Shown piece after piece: positions 1-6,198 of a DNA stretch of 8,432 nucleotides (its first letter is position 1; every line of letters begins with the position of its first letter). Below the pieces are notes generated by a model. The model was not told where the DNA came from. It did not search any database and was given only the letters and a program-made list of their open reading frames with translations. The stretch lies in assembly GCA_030652345.1 (NCBI GenBank), contig JAUSAU010000054.1:1-8432 (forward strand), read 5' to 3'. Source of the DNA: Coriobacteriia bacterium. GTDB lineage: Bacteria; Actinomycetota; Coriobacteriia; Anaerosomatales; PALSA-660. The position numbers and the translations under genes are program-made.

Positions 1-1161
1 GATGCGGTAGAGCACCAGGTCGTTCTCGGACAGGCCGTTGTGGTCCGTCGCCGAGTAGGTGAACGTGCCGCCGATACCGATGAGGCCCTTGGTGCCCTCG
101 ATCGCATCGCGGACCTTGGGGCCGTCGGCACCGTCACCGGCGCGCTTGAGGGCGTCCACCGTGACCGCGAGCGCGTCGTAGGCGTGCCCCGCGAAGATGT
201 CCGGCGCAGTGCCGTTCGCCTTCGTGAAGCGGTCGATGAAGTCCTTCGCGACCTTGTACTCGGCCGTGTCGGTGCCGTAGGTCTCCGGGACAAGGATCTT
301 GCCCGCGGCGAACGTGAAGCCCTCGGCCGCCTCCCCTGCCCCGCTGATGAACTCCTTGCGCGCGTTGCCGGGCGCGCCGTAGAGCTTGATGGTGCCCTGC
401 GGGTCGATCTGCCGGAGGTTCTTCGCGACGATCGCGGCCTCCTTGCCGGCGTTCCACAGCCAGATCGCCTGCGGGCCCGTGGCCTTCAGTTTGGTGAGCT
501 GCGCGGTCATGTCCGTGTCGCCGGGGTTGAAGGTCTCGTCCCCCACGATCGTGACGGCCGCGCCGTTCTTGGTGGTGTCGAGGACGACCTGACGCCCGTC
601 CTTGCCGTAGCCGTCAGACGACGACAGGAGCGCGACCTTCGTGATGCCCGCGTCCTTGAGTGCCGACAGCGTGAACGCGACGACGAGGTTGTTTGGCCAC
701 GGCGTCTGGAACGTGTTCTTGTCGAACGTGCCGGTGATGACCGAGCCGCCGGCCATCGAGACGATCGGGACGCCGGCCCGGGCCGCCTCGTTGCGGATCG
801 CCATCGTGGAGCCCGTGCCGGTGGCACCGAGGATGGCGACGACCTTCTCCTGATCGATGAGCTTGGTCGCAGCGGCGACCGCCTTCTGCGGATCGGTGGC
901 GTCGTCCTCGACGAGCACCTCGATCGGACGGCCGTTGATGCCGCCGGCGTCGTTGATGCGCTTGACCTCGAGCTCGATGGCCTGCTTCTCAGGACCACCG
1001 AGGCCCGCGTAGGTGCCGGTCAGCGACAGGATCGCACCGACCTTGATCGGCTCCTTCGCCGGGCTCGTGCCGGCACCGCCGCTCGGTGCCGATGCGCAGC
1101 CACCGAGGATCGCGGAGGCCAGGACCAGCACCAGTAGCAGTACGAGCCCGCGCTTCGCCAT
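1..1161 (-). CDS. LivK-type ABC transporter substrate-binding lipoprotein (copy 1, C-terminus cut by window edge)
   Basis: Extracytoplasmic solute-binding protein of the branched-chain amino acid (LIV, periplasmic-binding type I) family. It would deliver amino acids or related small acids to a LivHMGF-like permease. The frame is open for 387 codons with no stop down to position 1; comparison with its paralogue suggests only about 9 residues are missing. The N-terminus MAKRG is followed by a hydrophobic stretch and the lipobox LGGC, with lipidated Cys22. Family signatures include IKVGAILSLTGTYAGLG, NDAGGINGRPIE, DDATDP, GATGTGSTMA, FNPGDTDMT, GNARKEF and FAGHAYDA. The ATG at 1161 is preferred because GGGAAGGG lies 7 bases upstream and the signal peptide is then compact. 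An in-frame ATG at 1188 overlaps the stop of the preceding gene (ATGA) but has a poor ribosome site. It is last in the visible operon and a close paralogue of its neighbour. The family is certain; the ligand is unknown. Confidence 0.93.
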   Translation of the reverse strand, partial: MAKRGLVLLLVLVLASAILGGCASAPSGGAGTSPAKEPIKVGAILSLTGTYAGLGGPEKQAIELEVKRINDAGGINGRPIEVLVEDDATDPQKAVAAATKLIDQEKVVAILGATGTGSTMAIRNEAARAGVPIVSMAGGSVITGTFDKNTFQTPWPNNLVVAFTLSALKDAGITKVALLSSSDGYGKDGRQVVLDTTKNGAAVTIVGDETFNPGDTDMTAQLTKLKATGPQAIWLWNAGKEAAIVAKNLRQIDPQGTIKLYGAPGNARKEFISGAGEAAEGFTFAAGKILVPETYGTDTAEYKVAKDFIDRFTKANGTAPDIFAGHAYDALAVTVDALKRAGDGADGPKVRDAIEGTKGLIGIGGTFTYSATDHNGLSENDLVLYRI

Positions 1162-1168
1162 GCCCGTG

Positions 1169-1176
1169 CCCTTCCC
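1169..1176 (-). promoter_or_regulatory. Ribosome binding site deciding the start of binding-protein copy 1
   Basis: GGGAAGGG on the minus strand lies 7 bases before the ATG at 1161. The alternative ATG at 1188, which overlaps the upstream stop codon, has only GGTGCAGAG in front of it. This favours 1161, although ribosomes finishing the upstream gene could also re-initiate at 1188. Confidence 0.5.
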
Positions 1177-1184
1177 GATTCCCG

Positions 1185-2381
1185 TCATCTCTGCACCACC
1201 CACGCGCCGTTCTTGACCTCGTAGGTGACGAGATCGGCCTCGGTCAGGCCGTTGTGGTCGGTGGCCGTGAAGTTGAACGTACCGCCGATGCCGACGAAGC
1301 CCGTGGTCTGCTCGACGGCGTCGCGGAGCTTGGCCGCGTCAGCGTCGGGCCCGGCGCTCTTGAGCGCGCCGGCGAGCAGCCAGAACGCGTCGTAGGCATG
1401 CCCGGCGAACGTGTCGGGACCGGTCTTGTACGCCTCGGTGTAGCGCTTCGTGAAGTCCGTCGCGACCTTGAAGCCCTCGGTGCCCTCGCCGTACTCGGCC
1501 GGGACGAGGATCTTGCCGGCCGCGAAGGTGAAGCCCTCGGCAGCGTCGCCCGCGCCCTCGATGAACTCCTTGCGGGCGTTACCGTGACTGCCGACGAGCG
1601 GGATTCCCATGTTGAGTTGCTTGAGGTTCTTGGCGACCGTGGCCGCCTCCTTGCCCGCGGACCACAGCACGACCGCCTGCGCTCCCGAGCCCTTGATCTT
1701 GGTGAGCTGCCCGGTCATGTCCGTGTCGCCGGGGTTGAAGCTCTGCTCGGACGTGACGGTCATGCCGAACTTCGGCGCCTCGGCCTTGATGACGGCGATG
1801 CCGTCCTTGCCGAAGCCGCCCGAGTCGGCGATCACGCCGATCTTCTTGATCCCCAGCTTCTGCAGACGCTTGAGCGTGAAGGGCACGACGAGGGTGTTCG
1901 ACCACGGCGTCTGGAAGACGAGCTTGTCGAACTGCTGGGTGATGACGGTGCCGCCCGCCACGGAGAGTTGCGGTACGCCGGCGCGGTCCACGTCCCCGCG
2001 CATGGCCATCGTCTGGCCGGTACCTGTGGCGCCGATGAGTGCGACGACCTTGTCCTGCTCGATGAGCCTAGTCGCTGCGGCCTGCGCCTTGGCCGGGTCG
2101 GTGGCGTCGTCCACGATGATGATCTCGACGGGGCGTCCACCGATGCCACCCGCGTCGTTGAGGCGCTTGGCCTCCATGTCGAGCACGTTCTTCTCGGGAG
2201 CCCCGAGCCCTGCGTACGAACCTGTGAGCGAGAGGACCGCGCCGATCTTGATCGGGTCCTTCTTCTCTGCGGCCGGCGTGCCCGCTCCGGTCGTCGGGCT
2301 CGAACAGCCCGACAGCAGGAGCGCCACCGAGAGCGCACCCGCGGCGGCCATTGCCGCCATGTCCTTCCATGCACGATGCAT
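1185..2381 (-). CDS. LivK-type ABC transporter substrate-binding lipoprotein (copy 2, complete)
   Basis: Complete 398-residue solute-binding lipoprotein of the branched-chain amino acid (LIV) family, the usual length for this family. The N-terminus MHRAWKD leads into an Ala/Leu-rich segment and the lipobox LSGC, with lipidated Cys26 followed by a Ser/Thr/Gly/Pro-rich linker (27-40). The type I periplasmic-binding fold starts at about residue 43 (PIKIGAVLSLTGSYAGLG). Other signatures are DDATDP (91-96), GATGTGQTMA (117-126), FQTPW (156-160), GFGKDG (189-194), FNPGDTDMTGQ (215-225), GNARKEF (267-273) and FAGHAYDAF (325-333). The ATG at 2381 has AGGGGG 7 bases upstream; the open frame continues further upstream, but only as an antisense artefact across the ACT gene. 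It lies 35 bases after the ACT gene and abuts or overlaps its paralogue downstream. Linkage to iorAB suggests aromatic or branched amino acids or aryl acids as ligands, which is inference. Confidence 0.95.
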   Translation of the reverse strand: MHRAWKDMAAMAAAGALSVALLLSGCSSPTTGAGTPAAEKKDPIKIGAVLSLTGSYAGLGAPEKNVLDMEAKRLNDAGGIGGRPVEIIIVDDATDPAKAQAAATRLIEQDKVVALIGATGTGQTMAMRGDVDRAGVPQLSVAGGTVITQQFDKLVFQTPWSNTLVVPFTLKRLQKLGIKKIGVIADSGGFGKDGIAVIKAEAPKFGMTVTSEQSFNPGDTDMTGQLTKIKGSGAQAVVLWSAGKEAATVAKNLKQLNMGIPLVGSHGNARKEFIEGAGDAAEGFTFAAGKILVPAEYGEGTEGFKVATDFTKRYTEAYKTGPDTFAGHAYDAFWLLAGALKSAGPDADAAKLRDAVEQTTGFVGIGGTFNFTATDHNGLTEADLVTYEVKNGAWVVQR

Positions 2382-2416
2382 GTCCCTACCCCCTACCCCA
2401 TGTCCGTGCCACGACC

Positions 2417-2836
2417 TTATGTCGCGGCGATCTCCTCCTGCGAGACAAGCCGCACCGGCTTGTCCTTGAGAAGCGCGATCGCGCGGTCGGCATCCGCGAC
2501 GTTGAGCACGACGTACGTCGCGATGAGCGAGTACACGTACTCGATGTTGACCCCGGCGCCCGAGACGATCCTCAGCACGCCCGCGAGCCCGCCTGGCTGA
2601 TCCGGGAGGTCGATGCAGATGACCTCGGTCTCCTTGACGGTGAAGCCGTGCTCCTTGAGGAGCGCATGCGCCTGCTCCGGGCGGTCGACGACGAGGCGCA
2701 GGATGCCGTATTCGGCGGTGTCGGAGACCGAGAACCCGCGGATGTTGATCCCGGCGTCTCCGAGCGTCGAGGTGACCTCCGAGACGCGGCCGGACTCGTT
2801 GGCGATGAACACCGACAGCTGGATGACCTTGCTCAC
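2417..2836 (-). CDS. Tandem ACT-domain amino-acid-binding protein
   Basis: A 139-residue cytoplasmic protein made of two ACT domains (about 4-69 and 72-138) and nothing else. The ACT fold is a small-molecule, usually amino-acid, sensing module. Each half carries the expected glycine-containing turn at the beta1-alpha1 junction: ESGRVSEVTSTLGDAGINI (14-32) and PGGLAGVLRIVSGAGVNIEY (81-100). The start is the GTG at 2836, which overlaps the iorB stop as GTGA. GAAGGGAG lies about 10 bases upstream, and translation from here begins directly on the first beta strand (SKVIQLSVF). An open frame extends upstream to 3022 but only as a shadow of iorB. Stand-alone double-ACT proteins of this size are known beside indolepyruvate oxidoreductase and aryl-CoA ligase genes in anaerobes. 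A sensor or allosteric role for the operon's amino acid substrates is likely. The actual ligand and partner are unknown, and there is no DNA-binding domain. Confidence 0.9.
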   Translation of the reverse strand: MSKVIQLSVFIANESGRVSEVTSTLGDAGINIRGFSVSDTAEYGILRLVVDRPEQAHALLKEHGFTVKETEVICIDLPDQPGGLAGVLRIVSGAGVNIEYVYSLIATYVVLNVADADRAIALLKDKPVRLVSQEEIAAT

Positions 2837-3423
2837 AGCTCGCACGCTCCCTTCGCACACGCGTCGCGCCCGGCCTCGAATGCGGCGAGGTTGGCGTCGA
2901 CGGTCTTGGGCGGGACACGGCGGGCGATGACCTCGCGCCACACTCCCGCATCGAACGGAAGACCCACGGACAACGCGCCGACGAGCACGATGTTCGCGCT
3001 GCGCGGCGAGCCCGCCTGGCACGCGAGCGTCTCCGCGTCGATGAAGACCGCGCCCTCGTAGGCGAGCGCGGCCTCAGTACCCGTGGGAAGCCCGCACTGC
3101 CCGATGAGGACCGGAAGCGGCGGGATCATCCGGTTGTTGACGACAAGCCGCCCCTCCGGCTTCAGGAAGTGCAGCGAGCGAGCAGCCTCGATCAGCTCGA
3201 AGCTCACCAGGTGATCGACCGTCCCCGGATCGACGGTCGGCGAATGGACGCAGTCGCCGAAACGGACGAACGTATCCACGCTGCCGCCGCGCTGCGACAT
3301 GCCGTGGACCTCGGCCAACTTCACGTCGAGGCCCGACGCGGCGGCGACCTTCGCGAGCACGTCGGAGGCGAGGATCGTCCCCTGCCCGCCGACGCCGACG
3401 AGCATGACGGTGGTGACACTCAT
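2833..3423 (-). CDS. iorB: Indolepyruvate:ferredoxin oxidoreductase, beta subunit
   Basis: 196-residue small subunit of indolepyruvate:ferredoxin oxidoreductase (2-oxoacid oxidoreductase gamma-domain family). With IorA it converts aryl-pyruvates such as indolepyruvate or phenylpyruvate plus CoA into aryl-acetyl-CoA, CO2 and reduced ferredoxin in the cytoplasm. Diagnostic features are the glycine-rich GVGGQGTILASDVLA near the N-terminus (residues 10-24) and EVHGMSQRGGSVDTFVRFG (38-56), the hallmark of the POR/IOR gamma domain. SANIVLVGAL follows toward the C-terminus (about 143-152). Length is normal for IorB. The ATG at 3423 overlaps the iorA stop (ATGA), and the gene's own TGA overlaps the GTG start of the ACT gene, so three cistrons are locked together for coupled translation. 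Some IOR enzymes prefer other aromatic 2-oxoacids, so the exact substrate is not fixed by sequence. Confidence 0.95.
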   Translation of the reverse strand: MSVTTVMLVGVGGQGTILASDVLAKVAAASGLDVKLAEVHGMSQRGGSVDTFVRFGDCVHSPTVDPGTVDHLVSFELIEAARSLHFLKPEGRLVVNNRMIPPLPVLIGQCGLPTGTEAALAYEGAVFIDAETLACQAGSPRSANIVLVGALSVGLPFDAGVWREVIARRVPPKTVDANLAAFEAGRDACAKGACEL

Positions 3424-5174
3424 GCGCCGCTCCCGATGTCGCAGGCCTTGCCTGTGCGGACGATCGCTCCGTACTTGCACACCTGGACGCACTGGCGGCA
3501 ACCGACACAGATCGTCGTGTCGATGCAGGCCTTGCTGACCGAATCACGGCTGATGGCCGGGCAGCCCAGACGGATGCATTCGCCGCACGCCGTGCACTCG
3601 TCCTCGTCGACCGCGAAGGGGTCGACCTCGTCCTTGTTCAGCAGCGCGCACGGCGCCTTGGCGATCACGACCGAGACGCCGTCATGTGCGGCCGCGTGGG
3701 CGAGTGCCTTGGCCGTGGGCTTGAGCAGATTGGGATTGACGGTGTGCACGTCCGCGACGCCCAGAGCGCGTACGACCTGTTCGATGTCGATCTCGATCGC
3801 GGGATCCCCGCAGAGGGTACGGCCCGTGAACGGGTTGTCCTGATGCCCGGTCATCGCCGTGATCCGGTTGTCCAGGATCACGAGGGTCGACGAACCGTTG
3901 TTGTAGACCGCGTTCATCAGCCCGGTGAGGCCTGAGTGCGCGAACGTCGAGTCGCCGATGACCGCCACGATCGGCGCGTCGCCCGCTCCTCCTGCCAACT
4001 CGAGGCCGTGGGCCATCGCGATCGACGCACCCATGTCCACGCAGGTGTCCATCGCGGCGAGCGGCTGCAGTGCCGCGAGGGTGTAGCACCCTATATCCCC
4101 GGTGACCACGGCGCCCATGGAGCGCAACGCCTGGAAGACACCGCGGTGCGGGCACCCCGGGCACAGCATCGGAGGCCGCGGAGGCAGGTCGCGCATCGGC
4201 TCCCGTGTCTCGGCAGCGAGGGCGCCGAACGCCGCACCGACCATCGCGGGAGAGAGCTCGCCGATGTGCGGCACGGTCGTATCGGAGACCGGCAGTCCGA
4301 GCGCCTTCAGGTTGAGGCTCAGGTAGGGGTCGAGCTCCTCGACCACGACCAGACGATCGACCTTCGCCGCGAACGCCCGCAGACGCTCGACCGGAAGCGG
4401 ATGTGTCATGCCGAGTTTGAGCGTCGACGCATCCGGAAGCGCCTCCCGAACGTACTGGTAGACGACGCCTGAGGTCACCACGCCGAGCGATGAGTCGCGG
4501 ATCTCCTCGACGGTGAAGGCACACGACTCGCTGGCGGCGCGCGCGACCTCGAGTCTCTTGTCGAGGTCGACCCTGCGTGCCTTCGCGTTGCCGGGCATCA
4601 TGACCCACTTGGCAGGCGCCTTCGCGTACGGGGTGCCCTCCGGCACAGCGCGCTCTCCGGTCTCGACGAGGCCCTTCGCATGCGAGAGCCGGGTCGTCGA
4701 GCGGATGAGGATGGGCATGTCGAGCCGCTCGGAGAGCTCGAACGCATCGCGCGTCATGGCGAGCGCCTCGGCGCTGTCCGACGGCTCGAGGATGACGACC
4801 TTCGCGAAGGGACCCCACGCGCGGCTGTCCTGCTCGTTCTGCGATGAGTGCATGCCGGGGTCGTCCGCAACCACCAGGACGAGTCCCCCACCGACCCCCG
4901 TGTACGCGAGCGTCATGAACGGATCCGACGCGACATTGAGGCCGACATGCTTCATGGTCACGAGGACGCGGGCACCGCCGAGACTGGCACCGAGACCGAC
5001 CTCGAGAGCGACCTTCTCGTTCGGGGCCCACTCGCAGTGCACGCCGGGCTTGCGGACGAGGTTCTGCAGTATCTCAGTGGACGGAGTGCCGGGATACGCC
5101 GCGCCGACCAGGACTCCGGCTTCCCAGGCCCCCTGTGCGATCGCTTCGTTGCCGGACAGGAGCGTGTGCGCCAA
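3420..5174 (-). CDS. iorA: Indolepyruvate:ferredoxin oxidoreductase, alpha subunit
   Basis: 584-residue thiamine-diphosphate and iron-sulfur subunit of indolepyruvate:ferredoxin oxidoreductase; family members are commonly about 590-640 residues. The N-terminal pyrimidine-binding-type domain opens with LLSGNEAIAQGAWEAGV and AYPGTPSTEI (about 5-35). A central domain follows, then CPGCPHRGVF (338-347). The TPP-binding domain has GDIGCYTL (359-366), GDSTFAHSGL (408-417) and LDNRITAMTGHQ (434-445). The C-terminal ferredoxin domain has cysteines 527, 530, 533, 538 and 556, 559, 562, 566 for two [4Fe-4S] clusters, plus an extra Cys550. The second motif reads CVGCRQCVQVCK, with Lys in place of the usual Pro. 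The start is taken as TTG at 5174, with AGAGGA 6 bases upstream; it gives an N-terminus matching the family (MAHTLLSGNEA). A GTG at 5189 is an in-frame alternative with a weaker ribosome site. It is the first gene of the operon, behind a candidate promoter at about 5230-5243. The much longer open frame running to 5717 is antisense noise over the channel gene. Confidence 0.95.
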   Translation of the reverse strand: MAHTLLSGNEAIAQGAWEAGVLVGAAYPGTPSTEILQNLVRKPGVHCEWAPNEKVALEVGLGASLGGARVLVTMKHVGLNVASDPFMTLAYTGVGGGLVLVVADDPGMHSSQNEQDSRAWGPFAKVVILEPSDSAEALAMTRDAFELSERLDMPILIRSTTRLSHAKGLVETGERAVPEGTPYAKAPAKWVMMPGNAKARRVDLDKRLEVARAASESCAFTVEEIRDSSLGVVTSGVVYQYVREALPDASTLKLGMTHPLPVERLRAFAAKVDRLVVVEELDPYLSLNLKALGLPVSDTTVPHIGELSPAMVGAAFGALAAETREPMRDLPPRPPMLCPGCPHRGVFQALRSMGAVVTGDIGCYTLAALQPLAAMDTCVDMGASIAMAHGLELAGGAGDAPIVAVIGDSTFAHSGLTGLMNAVYNNGSSTLVILDNRITAMTGHQDNPFTGRTLCGDPAIEIDIEQVVRALGVADVHTVNPNLLKPTAKALAHAAAHDGVSVVIAKAPCALLNKDEVDPFAVDEDECTACGECIRLGCPAISRDSVSKACIDTTICVGCRQCVQVCKYGAIVRTGKACDIGSGA

Positions 5175-5180
5175 GGAGGG

Positions 5181-5186
5181 TCCTCT
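5181..5186 (-). promoter_or_regulatory. Ribosome binding site supporting a TTG start for iorA
   Basis: AGAGGA on the minus strand lies 6 bases before TTG (5174). No in-frame ATG is available near the family-conserved N-terminus. The alternative GTG at 5189 has only AGGA at 3 bases spacing. This supports a rare TTG start. Confidence 0.45.
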
Positions 5187-5229
5187 CACGAATCCTGCAT
5201 GAAACCGTGCCCCTGCAAAGGTGGTGCGG

Positions 5230-5243
5230 ATTCTATCACAGGG
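5230..5243 (-). promoter_or_regulatory. Candidate extended -10 promoter for the iorAB-ACT-livK operon
   Basis: The minus strand reads CCCTGTGATAGAAT. The hexamer TAGAAT (5235-5230) matches TATAAT at 5 of 6 positions and is preceded by TG one base away, an extended -10. A weak -35-like CCGACC (5258-5253) sits 17 bases upstream, inside the end of the channel gene. Transcription from here would leave a leader of about 50 bases before the iorA TTG. The same 14-base pattern occurs ahead of the NlpC/P60 gene. This is a pattern match only. Confidence 0.4.
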
Positions 5244-5247
5244 CAGG

Positions 5248-6132
5248 TCAGAGGTCGGACGCCTCGGAAGGGGCCTCAGTACCGACGGGAAGCGCAGGCG
5301 TGTCTCCTTCTGCCTCGGCATCGGAGTCGGTCGTCCCGAGAGCGCCACGCGCGGCGGCGAGAGCGAGTGACTGAGTATCCCCCAGCGACGAGACACGCGT
5401 GTCCACCCACCCGCGGGCGAGCACGCGCGCGCGATCCGGACCGACGGAGGCGACCTGCGCCTCGGCTGCGGGCTCGGCGATGACGCCCGGAGTCGACGCG
5501 ACGGCGCCGAGGACGGCCGCGCGTGCCGTCTCGAGATCCTGGCCCGACGGGGTCCAGACGGATATCTCGAACCTGCGCACGGGCTCCTGACTGCTGTTGA
5601 CCACGACACCGTTGAAGACGGTGATGTTCGGTACGTACGCCACGCGGCCGTCGCTGAGCTTGATTGCTGTGTCACGCACGCGCACGTCGGTGACGACCCC
5701 TTCGATCGAGGCGACAAGGATGGTGTCGCCCAATCTGAAGGGACGCTGGATCAGGAGCATCACACCGGCGACCGAGTTGGCGAGCACATCGCGCAGCGCG
5801 AAGCCGAGCGTCAGACCCGCCAGTCCGAGACTCGTGACCAGCGTGGCGACGTTGAACCCGGCCACGGCGAGCGCGAGGACGATCCCGAGCGACATGACCG
5901 CCCCGCGCGCCACCCGCGCGACGAGTACGTCGACGTGGGCCTGCGTGGAGCGTCGCGACAACACGCGCCGCGTCGCGACGAACACGACGCGACCGATGAC
6001 CCACGCGACGGCGAGTACGATGAGTCCGGCGAGCACACCCGGCAGACGCGTGGCTGCCGCCCGCGAGATGGCCTCGAATGCATCGGTGACGCCCCCGCTG
6101 AAGGCGGCGGCCATACGAGCGAGTAGGTCCAC
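5248..6132 (-). CDS. MscS-family mechanosensitive ion channel
   Basis: 294-residue small-conductance mechanosensitive channel of the MscS type, an inner-membrane channel that opens under membrane tension to release osmolytes. Predicted membrane helices are at about 30-53 (LPGVLAGLIVLAVAWVIG) and 77-99 (GAVMSLGIVLALAVAGF). The pore-lining TM3 at about 100-128 carries the Gly/Ala-rich SLGLAGLTLGFALRDVLANS and GVMLLIQRPFRLGD. The beta domain follows (VASIEGVVTDVRVRDTAIKLSDG in two parts, then VYVPN-like VAYVPN at 165-170). An alpha/beta C-terminal domain runs to about 265. The last 25 or so residues are an acidic, Pro/Ala-rich, probably disordered tail. The start is GTG at 6132 with AGGGGG 5 bases upstream. 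Length matches compact E. coli MscS-like channels. It follows the NlpC/P60 gene by 66 bases and may share its transcript, a plausible pairing of wall remodelling and osmotic protection. Confidence 0.95.
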   Translation of the reverse strand: MDLLARMAAAFSGGVTDAFEAISRAAATRLPGVLAGLIVLAVAWVIGRVVFVATRRVLSRRSTQAHVDVLVARVARGAVMSLGIVLALAVAGFNVATLVTSLGLAGLTLGFALRDVLANSVAGVMLLIQRPFRLGDTILVASIEGVVTDVRVRDTAIKLSDGRVAYVPNITVFNGVVVNSSQEPVRRFEISVWTPSGQDLETARAAVLGAVASTPGVIAEPAAEAQVASVGPDRARVLARGWVDTRVSSLGDTQSLALAAARGALGTTDSDAEAEGDTPALPVGTEAPSEASDL

Positions 6133-6137
6133 GTGCT

Positions 6138-6143
6138 CCCCCT
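6138..6143 (-). promoter_or_regulatory. Ribosome binding site for the MscS GTG start
   Basis: AGGGGG followed by AGCAC and GTG (6132). The good spacing supports the GTG start, ahead of the next in-frame ATG at 6114. The gap between the two genes also contains the perfect 10-base palindrome CGGGGCCCCG, but it has no following T tract, so it is not called a terminator. Confidence 0.45.
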
Positions 6144-6198
6144 GATCCGGTCGATCGCCTGTGCGTGTGCAGTGCCGCCGGGGCCCCGCGCGAGCAGT

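Noticed and set aside
40..1137. Long plus-strand open frame (365 codons) opposite binding-protein copy 1
   Set aside because: It runs in exact codon register on the opposite strand of a clear lipoprotein gene. Its product is Arg/Asp/Val-rich without recognisable motifs. GC-rich third positions create such frames.
1086..2600. 504-codon plus-strand open frame spanning both binding-protein genes
   Set aside because: Antisense shadow crossing two real genes and a gene boundary. Composition is Arg/Gly/Val-rich, with no domain signature.
2382..2951. N-terminal extension of binding-protein copy 2 up to position 2951
   Set aside because: The extension overlaps the ACT gene and lacks family similarity. 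The lipoprotein signal peptide begins at the ATG at 2381, with a good ribosome site.
5175..5187. Short inverted repeat (AGGA GGG TCCT) covering the iorA ribosome site as a regulatory hairpin
   Set aside because: The stem is only 4 base pairs with a 3-base loop, too weak to claim control of initiation.
5175..5717. N-terminal extension of IorA up to position 5717
   Set aside because: It overlaps the MscS gene in another frame and is Ser/Arg/Pro-rich. The IorA family N-terminus matches from about 5174.
6174..6192. GC-rich palindrome (CGGGGCCCCG) between the NlpC/P60 and MscS genes as a terminator
   Set aside because: The perfect palindrome leaves no loop and has no T tract after it in either direction. 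It is not convincing as a rho-independent terminator.
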